From Centroberyx gerrardi (Eukaryota > Chordata > Actinopteri > Beryciformes > Berycidae): a DNA stretch of 64,000 nucleotides. The first letter of the stretch is position 1; each line of letters begins with the position of its first letter. The stretch covers positions 11,098,975-11,162,974 of the forward strand of contig NC_136005.1 in the NCBI RefSeq assembly GCF_048128805.1. Reading direction: 5' to 3'. Under the pieces are notes generated by a model. That model was not told where the DNA came from, did not search any database, and worked only from the letters and a program-made list of their open reading frames with translations. Shown here in pieces: positions 48,648-61,900 of the stretch. Both the position numbers and the translations under genes were made by a program.

Positions 48648-49692
48648 GGACAGAATTCCTCTCTTTTTACACAGCAAAATGAAAACATCCTCCCACTTCA
48701 ATTACTAGCATTAGTACAAAATGTGTCTTTACAAAAGGACCAGCTTTCAGTCTGTCTGGGACAGTGTGTTGGGCTACAGCAGTGCGGAAATGTTGGCATC
48801 AGAAATGAGGGAACTGGTCGCAGCGTCCACCCACTGTGACAGACCACTACTGGATGAACCTAAAATTAATACGTACCAATGGACAGAAGCTCTTTCCTGC
48901 TACTTAAGCGTTCTACAGTTCAAGAGTCTACAGTAAATGTATGGTTTATTTAGACACACAAAACTACCTGCACTGAAGAGAAAAAATGTTACTGTTTTTT
49001 AACTATACAGTACAAAACTATGCAAGGGATTCCATCTCAAGGAACCCCATATCACCTTCCTATGGGCAACGGCATTTTTTGAGCAGGCCGTCACATATAT
49101 ACAGTTTCTGTCCTGATGCACTCTTGTCCGCATGCCGTACACATCTGTGTGAATCTGAGAGGATTAGATAAGAGGAGGCAGGATGAAAGTAGGACTCCAT
49201 ATTATGTCTAACCCTACGAAATCCTCTGAGATCCACATGATGTCTGAGGAGGGCCGAGAGGGGCGGCTTGAGACAGAGTCAGAGTGACATGACAGCAAAA
49301 AAACAAAACAAAACAAACAAAAAATCCCCACATGACAGATTAATAAAACAAACAAAAACACATGAGGTAAACAAAACATTTTCATGGTATGGGATCATAG
49401 CCCAAATGTATCTTTTCATGTAACAAAGATGACAATAAACTTCATAAAAACTCAACTTTGTGCAGAACACAGCTGACAATTTATATTTTCTGTTGCATAT
49501 TAACAGCAAATCAGTTGTATGGGTGTTGTGTAATAGTTTCCGGTCTCGACAATCTTTATAATCTTCATTCTTTGCGTTACGGTTACAACCTCCTTGTTTC
49601 ATAACAACAATAATAGCACATGTAAACATGAAAACAAAACAGTTGTTGCCCTTTTTCACCTATTCCCTCATCCTGTAAACAAAACTAAAGGC

Positions 49693-49736
49693 CCCACCCA
49701 CCCCCACCCCCTGCCCCCCCACCCCACCCCACCCCA
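49693..49736. repeat. C-rich (CCCCACC)n tract
   Basis: In the calreticulin 3' UTR; G-rich in the mRNA, so a possible RNA quadruplex. Confidence 0.7.
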
Positions 49737-49838
49737 GGGTGTCGGTCATGAAGGTCTTTCAGCTCAGTCTCCAGCCTTGATCCAATGGCTCATTGACACA
49801 GACAGTCAGGTTCTCTTCTAAAAGTTCCTGTGAGGAGT

Positions 49839-52800
49839 TTATAACTCATCCTTGAGTTTAGAGTCTGTGCCTTCATCCTCCTCTTCCTCCTCCTGCTCCA
49901 GCTCATCCTCCTCATCCTCCTCTTCTTCCTCTTCCTCCTCCTCATCTTTCTCCTCTTCCTCCTCCTCCTCATCTTCCTCCTTCGCCTCATCTTTCCTCTG
50001 CTTGTCCTCGTCCTCGCGCTTCTTTCTCTCCTCCTCCTCTTGGCTCTCCTTCATCTTCTTCTCTGTGTCCTGGAAAGGAAGCACATGAAAAAAATTAAAT
50101 TATCTGACAGCAATATGAATTAGTTCCAAAAGCTTCTTTTTTTTAATAAGATGAACCTTCAGAATAAAGAAGACAAATTAAAATGTCAGCGGAAGATCTG
50201 CATCAAAAACTCAGTAGTCGTCATCAGACATTGATGCTTCAGCCAGTCAGCATTGAAATGATGGTGTGTTTCTCCATAAGTGCTAAAGATGTTTGAGATG
50301 TGAAAAAACAAGATGCAGTTTGAAAAGCGGTGAGGACAGAGGCTGTGGACTGACCTTGGCTTGACCCCACGTGTCGACGCCGACTTCCTCTGCCTGGTTT
50401 GGGTCGTTGGTGATGAGGAAGTTATCAAAGATGGTACCAGACTTAACCTGCATCAGAAAGAAATTTATTATTATTGAATGGATATTATACTGTCAGATGC
50501 TTCATACAAACAAATGACAAACAAAATGAGTGAAAAACTAGTGTCCTATAGGATCTAAAACCTAAATATAACCAGGAATGGAATTTAAGGGTTTTGGGCA
50601 CCGGCTCAGAATTTTTTGTCTGCCATTTCCACTAGCCCACATTCAAATTTGGCTAACAACAAATACTATTTTGCACTAGCTCTGGCAGAAAATATATTAG
50701 CCACGGGGAAGAGAGCTAGGAAAATGTTCTATTTGTGAATATAGGTGATGAAGATGTGATATATGGTCAATTTGACTACTGTTAACAAAATGTACTTATT
50801 GTAATGTAATGAATATAACCAATAGGTATTAAAAGCAAGAACCAAATATAATAATGGTCTTTGGTAAGATCATAAATAGCAGACAAACAGTGTAGAAACT
50901 TGCTTTGTTTAGTCAGTAATCAGTCGGCCATCTTACCTGCCACAGGTCGAGTCCGATCACGCCGATGCTGTCATATTTGTAGATCTCGGCATCGGCTGTG
51001 TACTCTGGGTTGTCGATCTCAGGATGGACCCACTTGCCCTTGTAGGCAGGGTTATCGATCTCTCTGGGCTTCCACTCGCCCTACGGAAAGCAAATTGGCA
51101 CAGAAAGCCAGGCAACATGGTTAGTTTAGAGAAATCACAAAAGCAAAAAGATCTTTTCATATCAGACCCACAAATCTAAGAAAAAAAAAAAATAAAGGTT
51201 TAGGTTGGAAAAAGTGCTTTATATAGAAAGTTCATTCCCCAACTTTATTTTATGATGTCAAAAATAGTATATAAATATTTTTCGGTGGCAACAAAGACAA
51301 CACTGTTTTTACTCATGTTGAGAAGTAGTATATTACTGATAAGAACTTGTGTAATATCAGTTTTTTACCTTGTAGTCGGGGTTGGAGACCATGGGAGGCT
51401 CCCACTCTCCGTCCATCTCATCGTCCCAGTCGTCGGGCTTCTTGGCATCAGGATCTGGAATGTTCTCGGGTTTGTCCCAGTCCTGCCAAACAGACACAGG
51501 GGGGGAAACACAACTATGCTGAGGCAAATCAAATGCATTTTGGAAACAGATACATACAAACGAGGGCTGTTCAATAACAAAAAAGACAGACATTTAGGTG
51601 TAGGGGAATAAAAAAAAAAATGGATTCAAAATGTTTTAACTATAAAAAAGACTGACCTCGGGTTTCTTATCATCGGGGTCGGGAATCTTCTCCCTCTCAT
51701 CCCAGTCCTCTGGCTTCTTGGCTTCGGGGTCCTTGATTTTCTTCGGAGGCAGGAAGTCCCAGTCCTCCTCCAGACTGCCGGACTCCACCTTCTTATTGTC
51801 GATCTTAACCTCGTAAGTGTTGTCAGGGTTGACGATCAGCGTGTACAAGTGAGTGTACTCATCATCCTGCGTGACAGAAAAAGAGATGATTAAAGCTATG
51901 AGCAGTGTGTCATTTGTTGTTACAGGGACTTTTTTAACAATTCATTTTGTGTGTTATCCACAGGTGACAAGTTATTTGCATGTAAGGTGTTTATAATATG
52001 CAATACCATTCCCACTTCTAATGTACATTCTTTGCGGATTTGATTTCATGGTGAGAAAGAAAATAAAGGCAATTCCGAAGATTTAGCAGCAATTAATAAT
52101 AAAAATAAGTATGCATTTCTTTGTGCAACGGATATTGGAATCTGGCAAGGCTCTTTAATGTAGAAACCACAACCGTTTCTTGCTGTAGGTCTCACCTTGC
52201 ATCTGATGTCCTTATTGATCAAATGGTTCTTTCCTTTGTAGTTGAAGATCACATGAACCTTCTTCGTGCCAGGGCCACAGATGTCAGGACCTGAGACAGG
52301 AACACAAACAACGACTGGAATTTAATCTCTCCGCCGAAAGTACAAACTAGGCAAAGCACGAGGAGGAAAGGCATAAGGAATACCTAAAATGCATCTAAAA
52401 TACAGACACTCAATACACTAAGTCAGCCAAAACTTGTAATTTTTTTTGAGAGTAGCTGAGAAAGACAACAAATCAGTGGTGTTTAATTTGTGTTAACTGT
52501 CAGTAAAATTTACCACTGTCATTTGTGGAAGCCTTGTTTGTTTTAAGGCATATAAAATGCATCTTTACACTGCCATAAAACATGATGACAAGTACAAGTG
52601 CCAAAAAACACAGAAACCATGTGTTCCTTAACAGATCTGCCAATGTCTTCGAGGTATACTACATTTGATCTCTTACACCGCTGAAATATACTGTCAGCAC
52701 TAAAGAGTCTAGAGAGTCAACTGGCCACACTGACCAAACATGATGTTGTATTTGGAGTCTCCATGCATGTCTTCCTGGTTGAGGTCGGAGGGGAACAGTT

Positions 52801-54197
52801 TGATGTAGCCTCCGCCACAGTCGATGCTCTGCTCATGTTTCACAGTGAACTGGATGACGAGAGGCTGGCCCTTGTTGTTGAAGTCGTCGAAGCGGGATGA
52901 CAGGGAGTAGAAGCGGGCGTCCTGGCTGGTCTGAAGCCCTGCAGGAGAGATAATGTTACTGGACTGTGTCTTTCATACAGGTGCGGTGTTTCCTCTGTAT
53001 TCAGTCAGTAGTGCTACGGAAAATGTCACATTATAAGGATGGATTCAATCTGAAACCTAAAGAGCTGTAGTCCTATGATTTAGAATTCATGTTTTATTAA
53101 ATTATGTAAAAACAATGTGGTTTAGCACTGCACTAACTTCAACCACAAGGACCAGAGTGCAACAAAATCTAAAATGACTCCCAAGCATCACTGCTGTATA
53201 AAATCACAGAGACAACACTGAAATGCATAATCTGTAATTGAACCTCCTCCACAGAGATATACAGTAGAAACACACCCATGCTCTCACACACACACACACA
53301 CACACAGTTTGACAATACTGTGGGCGTTAACCGTCTTGCACAAAGGCGACAGGGTGACAGTGGGAGGAGGAAACGCTGCCATTTAATCTTCCCTCTCACC
53401 TTTGTCTTTCTCTGCATCACCGTAGAACTTCCCTGCAGTCAGGACAAACTGGCCATAGTCTGATTTGTGTTTGGACTCCACCCAGCGACTCTTCCAGGCA
53501 TCTGCAAAAACAGTTTGCACATAATGGATTGTCACAGCTGGACAGTCACTTTAACAGGATCACCATCAGTGTGTAGCTGCAGCTGAAATGGGAATGTCTT
53601 GGGTTGCAGGGACATGCCGGTAACAGATGACGGCCTTCACTAGCATCTACAGAGTATTATGAGACTGGTGTATCCAACATGATGGGGGTGTCGGGGATGA
53701 CAGTGTGAATGAGCCGGGCAGACATGCAGCAGGGGGATGGGAGGGAGGCAGGCGGGGTTAGCTGATGCCCCGGGGGAAAAGGAGGGGATGGGGGTCAAAA
53801 GATGGATGATGCCCATATAGGCTAAATGCATTTCAAGACGAGCAGTCAGCACACAACGCATCACATCTATGCCAGTAAAATAATAAGCTGCCATGTCAAA
53901 AAGTAATTGTCTGGGTGAACTGCAGCCAACAAGCTGATATTAATGATCCAGCTCGGCAGGCTGGTTTAGCTATTCAAGTGAGCATGCATGCATGTACTGA
54001 TTCAATAACGCAATGTCTGAAATATTTACAATTTCAACAAAAACAGCAAAACAATTGATCAACATCAACAATCAACGACATGATTCTCTTTCAAGGATCT
54101 TACCCCCATCTTCAAATTGTTCTCGAAAATATACAGTGGACTCGGCCAGTACAGATGCGGCCGATACGGCCATCAAAAGCAGCGACAGGGCTGTCAT
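49839..54197 (-). CDS. calr: calreticulin (complete, nine exons; Calr4-like by position)
   Basis: ER-lumen lectin chaperone and calcium buffer. Exons: 54104-54197, 53400-53501, 52735-52938, 52196-52290, 51657-51866, 51369-51482, 50937-51080, 50355-50447, 49839-50069; 1287 nt, 428 aa, all in phase. Residues 1-18 form a signal peptide ([18 protein letters not shown]), after which [10 protein letters not shown] starts the N domain. [12 protein letters not shown] and [20 protein letters not shown] contain the disulphide pair. The P domain (about residues 195-300) has three PDP/DPxxKKPEDWD repeats in exons 5-6 and three GEWxPP/IDNPxY repeats in exons 6-7. Exon 9 is an acidic calcium-binding tail ending KLKDEL. 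The nine-exon layout is that of vertebrate calreticulins. Lying next to eps15, it corresponds to mouse Calr4 (a pseudogene in human), but sequence alone does not let me separate it from calr or calr3. Confidence 0.95.
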
Positions 54198-54376
54198 CCT
54201 CACGAGCTACAGCACCCTTTCAAATAGAAAATAACGAACTATAAATATAAATACAAGTAAGTGAAAATGCGCCGTGCTACACGCGTTGTTTTCCAGCCCA
54301 GACTCACACACAGTAACGTTACAGCTGAAACGCCGCTGCTGTTCTCCTCTCGGCTCGGAACAGATGTCTGAATCTG

Positions 54377-54429
54377 ATTGGACGCCGGCTCCGAACCTCA
54401 ATCAGGAAGCGTAACTGCCCTCAACCAAT
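54377..54429. promoter_or_regulatory. CCAAT boxes upstream of calreticulin
   Basis: CCAAT on the minus strand at 54377-54381 and on the plus strand at 54425-54429, 180-232 bp upstream of the ATG. Paired CCAAT boxes suit an ER-chaperone promoter, but I did not find a full ER stress element (CCAAT-N9-CCACG). Confidence 0.4.
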
Positions 54430-54860
54430 CGGATGAGCTGACAACTGAAGGGAGCAGACCACGCGTTCGCTTGATACACGCCCCAGGAAGGGTGAAGCGC
54501 TGTGGATAAACCATAATATGAATGGATAAATCATGCAAATTCAGTGATAGAAAACCCTCTTTTAATCGTAATTAAAGCCAAACAGTATATTAAAAACATT
54601 TGATCTCCACTAATAGAAAAGCTGCGAGAACAATTCATTTATGTAAATATTTTTGTATGATTTTTATGCCACCCCCTGGCATACCCATGAGATATGCCTG
54701 CTTTATCAAGCCAAAAAAAAGAAAAAAAAAAAGAATGGATTGGCAAAATGATGAATAAATAATCTGGAACGCATAAATGTTTTTCTTACAAATGAGTCCA
54801 CTGAAATCTTTGCATGAAGTAATGAAGAATTTCACAACTCTTGTCAGTTCAATGGGGAAG

Positions 54861-54866
54861 TTTATT
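54861..54866 (-). terminator. Polyadenylation signal AATAAA, probable tor3a 3' end
   Basis: Minus-strand AATAAA 1.1 kb after the tor3a stop and about 660 bp upstream of the calreticulin ATG. Confidence 0.5.
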
Positions 54867-55962
54867 TTCTTAAAATATAATCACTGCTGTAATGAGACTT
54901 CTTTCCAACCATGTTCTTCTCATGGTTTGACTATCTGACCATCAGAGAGCAGAACCAGTGATGCAGACCAACACAGACGTGTGTGTGTGTGTGAGTGTGT
55001 GAGAGTCAAAACATACTCAGAAATTTAAAAAAATTGTAAACTATACCACACAATGACATAAATATTAACATTTACACAGATGCTATATACTAAGGAAAGG
55101 ATGATGGTGTTAATCATTTATGGAGTTCATATGACACCATGGAATTATCTACCTAAAAGACATAGATTAGTTAAAGTACTGTTATCAAACAAAATTACAC
55201 AAAACAGCTGACTTTCAAATGAATTCATTGCTTTCAACATGTAGTTCAAAACAGTTTCAACTGTAACAACTGCATCACAAACAGTCCCTGTATGTACCAT
55301 GCCAGGTACATAGTCTGCATTTACACTCCACAAAACTCCACAAAAACTACCTGACCCAAAAATGTTCACAATGTAAGGTAACAATAAAATAATTTGGCAC
55401 AGTAATATGTTCAAATATGGCAACAAAGTAAAAAAAATAATCAATGCCAACTAACCACAAATTCTGACATGCAAATACTGAAACATTACTGAACATTACT
55501 GACCTGATCTAAATTTCAAAACAGTGCAACTCAGACTTTGAGCGAGGTGAAAAGACATAAATACAGCATGACATGATGAAAATGGCTATCAACTGCCCTC
55601 TGTGACTTAAAACGCACAAAACCACTGATGCCATCTCCTTCAGCTCTCTGTCTTGGCAGTGTGTAGGTTCGAACCGGACAGGTGGGGACGAGCAGCCGCA
55701 CTGCACATGATGACCATCTGGCGTAATACGTGTTCCCCTGCAACGATATTCATGTCTGCGGGGTGGGACGTGCCGCTGTTCCCTGTAATACTGGAGCTGC
55801 CCTGCTGTCCGGTCTTCTCCGAGGGACCTGGACAGACACGGGATGTATCTGAGGGGGGGAGAGAGTAGAGAAGACACGTCTCCGCTGTGGCTCTGTATGC
55901 AGATGGGCTGGTAAAGCGATCTCACTCCTCCTCCAGGTCTCTCTCTATCTGCCTCTCTCTCT

Positions 55963-58900
55963 CTAGGGGAGAAAGAAGTTGATCCTCTGGGGTATAGACT
56001 TGCAGCCCTGGGCCGAGAACAGTCTCTCCTCTTTGGGTACGTATAGCATCGCCTTGGCCACCTCGTCCAGCGTGCCCTCGTCCGGCTCCAGGCCTCGGGC
56101 TGCGTAGGCGTCGCGCGCACAGAGCTTGACGTGGCGATACTCCAGCGGCAGGAAGGGCACAAAGAAGTCGATCAGGTGGCCGGACATCAGCTCACTCTGA
56201 GCAAAACCACCTGGGAGAGAGATTCATGCAGGGAAATGGATAAGAATCTCTAAAGCCCAATTCAGTTTTTTTGTATAGTGACATTGAAGCAGAGTGATAA
56301 AAACACACATTGATAAAATACAACGATAAAAAACACACAGAAAGAGTATTTTATCAATAATCTGTGCAGCTGAGATGAAAAAAAGCACTTATAAAAACAT
56401 CTCACCTCAGAACAAACAATAAAACAAGTCCAGTAGCAGGTCCATAAAGCTAGTGCAACAGATACATTTGTAGTTTTAACACTTTTGGGATAAGTTAGCT
56501 GTTATGTATTATTATATAAAGTGATGAATTATTTACAAGGACAGAAGGGAAAAGCAATGCTTGGGTCTGATATGAACAGACAAGCAGGTTCAAACTGATA
56601 ATGAGAAAACTTTGGATCCTTCACTTGCTAGTGAAAAAATTTAAAATGACCAATGCGTTGGTCATTTTTAATTGTCTTGCAGCCCATGTAATAAAGGCTC
56701 TTTATATTTTTTCATTTGAGACTTGAGAGTGCCTTCATTTTCCTTTTGGATCACTGCTTGTTAGAATTCATTTTTTTCACAAGGAAGTAAAGGAGAGGTT
56801 TCTAGTATCAGATTAATTACATATTTTGCAGACAGCCTGATTTTAAATAATGGGTTGAGGCAACACATCGGTGAATCTTTAGGATGGCTACAGGATTTTG
56901 ACATCCACAGGTAGAATCTGGTCTGGTGCGCATACAATATATCAGAGGCAACTCATCTGTATAGCAACAACACAATTGGGAATCCATTCATATGTACTGT
57001 ATATCCAAACAAATATGACTGCCGCACACCTTGAGACTCCATGGCTTCAGCTCGTAGCCGATGCTCTAGATCCTCCATGCCGATATCCTCACGGTTCTGA
57101 CCAGAGTGCCAAAAGTCCAGCGCTACATCGTTGATTGTCGCTCCACCTATATTACTGCAGAGAGAGCAAGCATGGCAAAAAACACTGAGCGATGGAAAAT
57201 CTCTGCATTTGTTGATTTCTTGGTGCATTTGTCTATTTCTCACTTATGATCTGGTTGGCTGCGTTTGTGAGATGAAGGTTTGTCAGTTCAAATCGTGTAC
57301 TTAATATGTTATGTATCAGGTGTAAATATAAATTACCCTGGGATAAATGATCTGACCTCCATCATATTACTGTAACTTAGTGTTCTGGCAATAAATGTGT
57401 TTCTATATCTGACTCCTTACATCATTCCTCAGCAGAAACTAGACATGAGTAATTGAGAACATGAAAAATCCATAAAGGGTGGTAATAGAGACAGAGGAAG
57501 AAACATCTGTCATTACAGATGAACTGCCAAAATATCTGGGCCAGTGGTGTTTGGTTACTGGTTGAAGTGCCTGATGGCTGATGTTCACTTTTGGGACACT
57601 TAGATTGGTTGCCTGCTAAGTTCAATTAATTGCAAATAAAGTATGTGACTGTATTTGAGCCGGGTCTAACAGTCAGTATGTGCCTGGAGTTTGGTCTAAC
57701 CTGAGGAAGAGGAAGATGGCTCTGCGGTAGCTGACCCCGTCTACGTTGTCATAGTGATCCATGTAGGGCTTGATGGCATCGATGAGGCCCGGGTGGAGCT
57801 TCTCAGCCTCGTCGAAGATGAACAAAGTCTGAGGGCAGCGCAGCACCATGTCCCGGATCGCCTCTCTCAGCTGGCCCTGGACAGAGAGAGGGGAAGACCA
57901 CACCACAGTGAAAATCACTATATCTTCAAATATAAGCAATAACAACATTCATTTTTTGTCTGCTAGTGTTCGTGTGGTGTCATAAAGTTCCTTCATGTTG
58001 TGTTGAGCTGCTGTTTCTTCTGCTTGAGTTGCTAGGTTGTTGATGAATTGCTTTTTGTCTTTTTTGATGCTCTTTTTTACCAGTTTATCGGCTGTTGTTA
58101 AGGCTGTCCTTGGCCTGTTTGCGGGTCTGTATTTTCTGTAATGTTTCTCCTGAGATCCACTCCTTGTGTTGTCTGGTCTTCCTCCCACATATGTCCTCGC
58201 ATGCCTCTGTCCATGCCCTCTTCATTTTCTGCCATCTCTGGTCCAGGGTTTGCTCTTGTTCTTCCAGGTTGTCCAGGGGGTGGAACCGGTTTGAAAGGTT
58301 GATTTGGAATTGTTCTTTGATGTTCTGATCTTGGAGGAGGCTGACATTGTATCTTGTGCTGGTTTTTCTTGCTGTGTCTGAGAATTTCTTGAGTTTTAAG
58401 CAGAGTGTTCCTGTTAGGAGGTGATGGTCTGTTGCTGCATCGGCTCCTCTTTTCACCCTAACATCTTGGAGGGATCTCCTGAATTTCTTACTGATGCACA
58501 TATGGTCAATCTGGTTTTCAGTTTTGTGGTCTGGGGAGACCCAAGTGGCTTTGTGCACTCTTTTATGCGGGAAGACACTACCTCCTATGACAAGGTTATG
58601 GAATGCGCAGAAATCTGTGAATTGTTCTCCGTTGTTGTTCATTTCGCCTAGACCGTGTTTGCCCATTACTTGTTCTTTTCCTGTGTTGTCTTGGCCTATC
58701 TTGGCATTAAAATCTCCTGTCAGTATGATGATGTCTTTTTTTCTCTGTTTGTTGATGACTTGTTGTAGGATTTCATAGAAGTTGTCTTTTGTTTGCTGTT
58801 CTGCCTCGTTTGTTGGTGCGTAGCACTGGATAATGCTGACTTTCTTTGTTTTTGTGAAAAACCTTGCAGTGATGATGCAAGCGTTCACTGCCTCCCACTC

Positions 58901-61900
58901 CATGAGAGACCTGGCTGCTTCTCTTGAGAGCATGATTCCGACTCCTTCTGTATGTGGGGCGTTTTCTTGATCGTGACCTGAGTATATTATTGTTTCTCCA
59001 CTTGAAAGTTGTGTTTTCCCTGCTTGGGTCCATCTTGTTTCGCTGAGCCCTATTAACGAAAGGTTGTACTGTTTCATTTCAGCTGCTATCTGTGAGGCTT
59101 TACCGGCTTGGTACATTGTTCGGATATTCCAGGCGCCAATCTTTGTGGTGTGTTTGGTTGTAAGAAGGGGGGTCAGCTGGGCAACTTCCTTTCGGCTTTC
59201 ATTGTGCAGCATCATGCTTGTCTGGGGGGAGACACCTTCCACTTCCAAACCTTGCTGTATGTTTTCCATGAATGTTTCTGTAATCATTTTTGTTCCACTA
59301 AGCGGATGATTGGTCCACCTAGCTTTACCAGAGCCCTGTTAGCCAGCATGTTTCCAGGTAGATCCAAACAGGCCTTCATGGTTACCGTATTGGCCCAGGT
59401 GGCTAAACCACCCACCATACTTCGCCCTGCCTGGCAATCCTGTACTTTACCTGTTTCCACCTCTCGCGACTTGGACGAGGGGTTGGGTTTTGAGAGGTTT
59501 GCACATCTACACTGTAGATCTAATACTGTGGAAGAGCCACTGATGCACATTTGCGCAGCCTGCATAAATGCTGTAAATGCATAGATCTGCAAACTGCAAA
59601 CATGTGATCTAAATCTGTCAATAGTCAAATAAGCAGGAATCCTCTCAAGCCAACAGTTCAGTTTTAACACGACTAAGACGCTGTATCTTTACCTATTTGC
59701 TGAATTATCTTCAACACATTTTCTTTGTTCTATTCTTATCTATAGTCTATTCTTTGCTGCTGCAACGACCCAATTTCCCCTCAGGGATCATTAAAGTTTC
59801 ATCTAATCTAATCTAGGGAACGGACATGAGAGACTACCAAATGTAATTCTTGAGTCCACATTTGTAGATTCTGACCTTATCTGTTTAAAAGTTCTCCTAT
59901 CTACTATGTCCTGTTGGATCAGTGTGTGTAATAATATTGTGTCAATATCATTTTGAAACCCAATGCAGTGATTGTGTAAAAATCTGTTTAGAAAGGACTA
60001 CGCTGGTACCTGTCGCCTGGTTGGACGAGTGCCTGGTTCCAAAAAGCATGCATCTTTTTTTTTTTAATTCACCAGGAAATATGCCAGTACTCATAGGATA
60101 AATGTTTGATTTGAAGCACTATTCCAAGTAAGACTAAATCTGTGACCTTCATCGGTCACATGCGTAATTACAAAATACTATGAAAATGCAGCTCTGACTG
60201 TGTATCTGATTAAGCAACGGCTGCATGTTCCAGGCATCGAGGCCAACTCCGTGCCAAGAGGGCTCTGTCTTACCTTGTACGTGTCCACCAGTCTGGCATG
60301 GGGGAAGTGGAAAGGGGCGATGAACAGACGGACACACTCGCTCTTCACCCCGTCCCGGTACAGGTTATCAGCCACGATCCGGGCCACAAAGTTCTTGCCG
60401 GTGCCGGACCAGCCGTGGAAGGAGAGGGTCAGCGGCTTGTTGGACTCTGGGTTGTTGATGAAACCCTGGATGGCCTTCAGAACCACGGACTGGGCCAGGT
60501 GCTGCCCGTGGAGCTTCATCTGAAGGTCCCGGGACAGGCCTGGGCGGACGCACATATGACAGACAGCACACTTCAAAATGACAGTTCCAGATAGAGGATA
60601 TAATCCCTGCAATAATGTCATCACACCCTGCCAAAATATTATTTTTTACAATATTGGAATGGCTTTTTCAAAATATGTGACACACCAGTTTAGAGTTTTT
60701 ACAGTCGAAGCATGCATGGCCCTTTTATGGATCAATTTGGACAATTGTATGGAATTTCACAGAGCTTTGTCTATGGAACAGACTGTAACCTCTACTGTTA
60801 CTGTCCAGTCTAATATCCTATTTAGTGTAATTTGCACAATCTTGCAGGCCTTATAATGTCTGCAGTAGTTTTTATACTTTATGTCACTATATCCAAGCTC
60901 CACAAGGCTCAGACCTTATTTCATGCATTTCCATCCTATTCAGTATAACTGTCTCTTAATATGCTACTAGGGTTTTTGAAGGCTGATGCCAAAACCAATG
61001 TTTTTAGACTTAAGTCACTGATAGACAATATTTTGTTCAAATATTCAATATCTTTAAGAGCAATGTAAGACAAATCCAAGACACTCTTCTCCTAGAAAAA
61101 AGCCTTAATTTTAGTGGCCAATGCATGGCATTACACATGCAAGCCTTCCTCAGGGTGCAAACTGCAAACAGCACCCTGAGGAAGGTCAGCATGTGCCACA
61201 ACGTGTCGGTGCAAGATTAAATCGGTAATGCCACGCAAACAGCTTTTTAAAACTTTTTTCTAGGAGAAGTGTGCCTTGGATTTGGTTTTCTTTATTGCTC
61301 TTCAAGTCTTAACACCCCAACTTCCAATGAGCACCTCTCTACTTCAGTGTGTTGAGAGCGACACTAAAACATGCCACCTATTCAACACTAGGGGAAACGC
61401 TGGAATACATTAGGCTTTTACATGGTAGGCTAATTACATTTACAAAAAAATAATTGAACAATTAAAATGAATAAATAAAATGAGCAAAGAGAATATAATT
61501 TCATTGTAAGTTTTACACAATGCTTTTATGTAGTTGCAGACAGGGATGAACCTCGATCATATCGGCACTGGACCACATGACTGGCAGACTTCTGATATTT
61601 ACTAAAGGCCAATATCAAAGATGGGCAAACCAATATATCGGTCTCACCCTATACAACCTATTGCACAGATGGACTCTAACCTATGGCTGCAACCTACTGC
61701 ATGCAACGTGGCATGATTGCACTGATAGGATCCCTTTTTGCAAATATTTAGAATGACATTAATAGCTGCACATCTGCAGTCCTGTCTGCTGTATGTCCTG
61801 CACTGTCCTCCTGCACTGAATGTGTCCTGTTGCTCCTATATCATGTTAAGTGTTTCTGTTAGTTGGCTGTCTTTGCACCACTGCCACCTTGCCAAATTCC

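Larger units (their letters stand above)
57877..60273 (-). other. tor3a intron 3
   Basis: 2.4 kb, more than half occupied by a non-LTR retrotransposon fragment in the same orientation as tor3a, followed by an L2-type tail near 59.8 kb. No additional torsin exon was seen. Confidence 0.7.

Noticed and set aside
49852-50088. Poly-Ser open frame on the plus strand
   Set aside because: Antisense shadow of the acidic tail of calreticulin.
54198-54500. ER stress response element in the calreticulin promoter
   Set aside because: CCAAT boxes are present but no CCACG at nine bases' spacing was found on either strand.
59284-59670. 128-codon minus-strand open frame upstream of the LINE endonuclease as an ORF1 protein
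   Set aside because: No RNA-binding or coiled-coil motif; reads better as 5' UTR or flanking intron.
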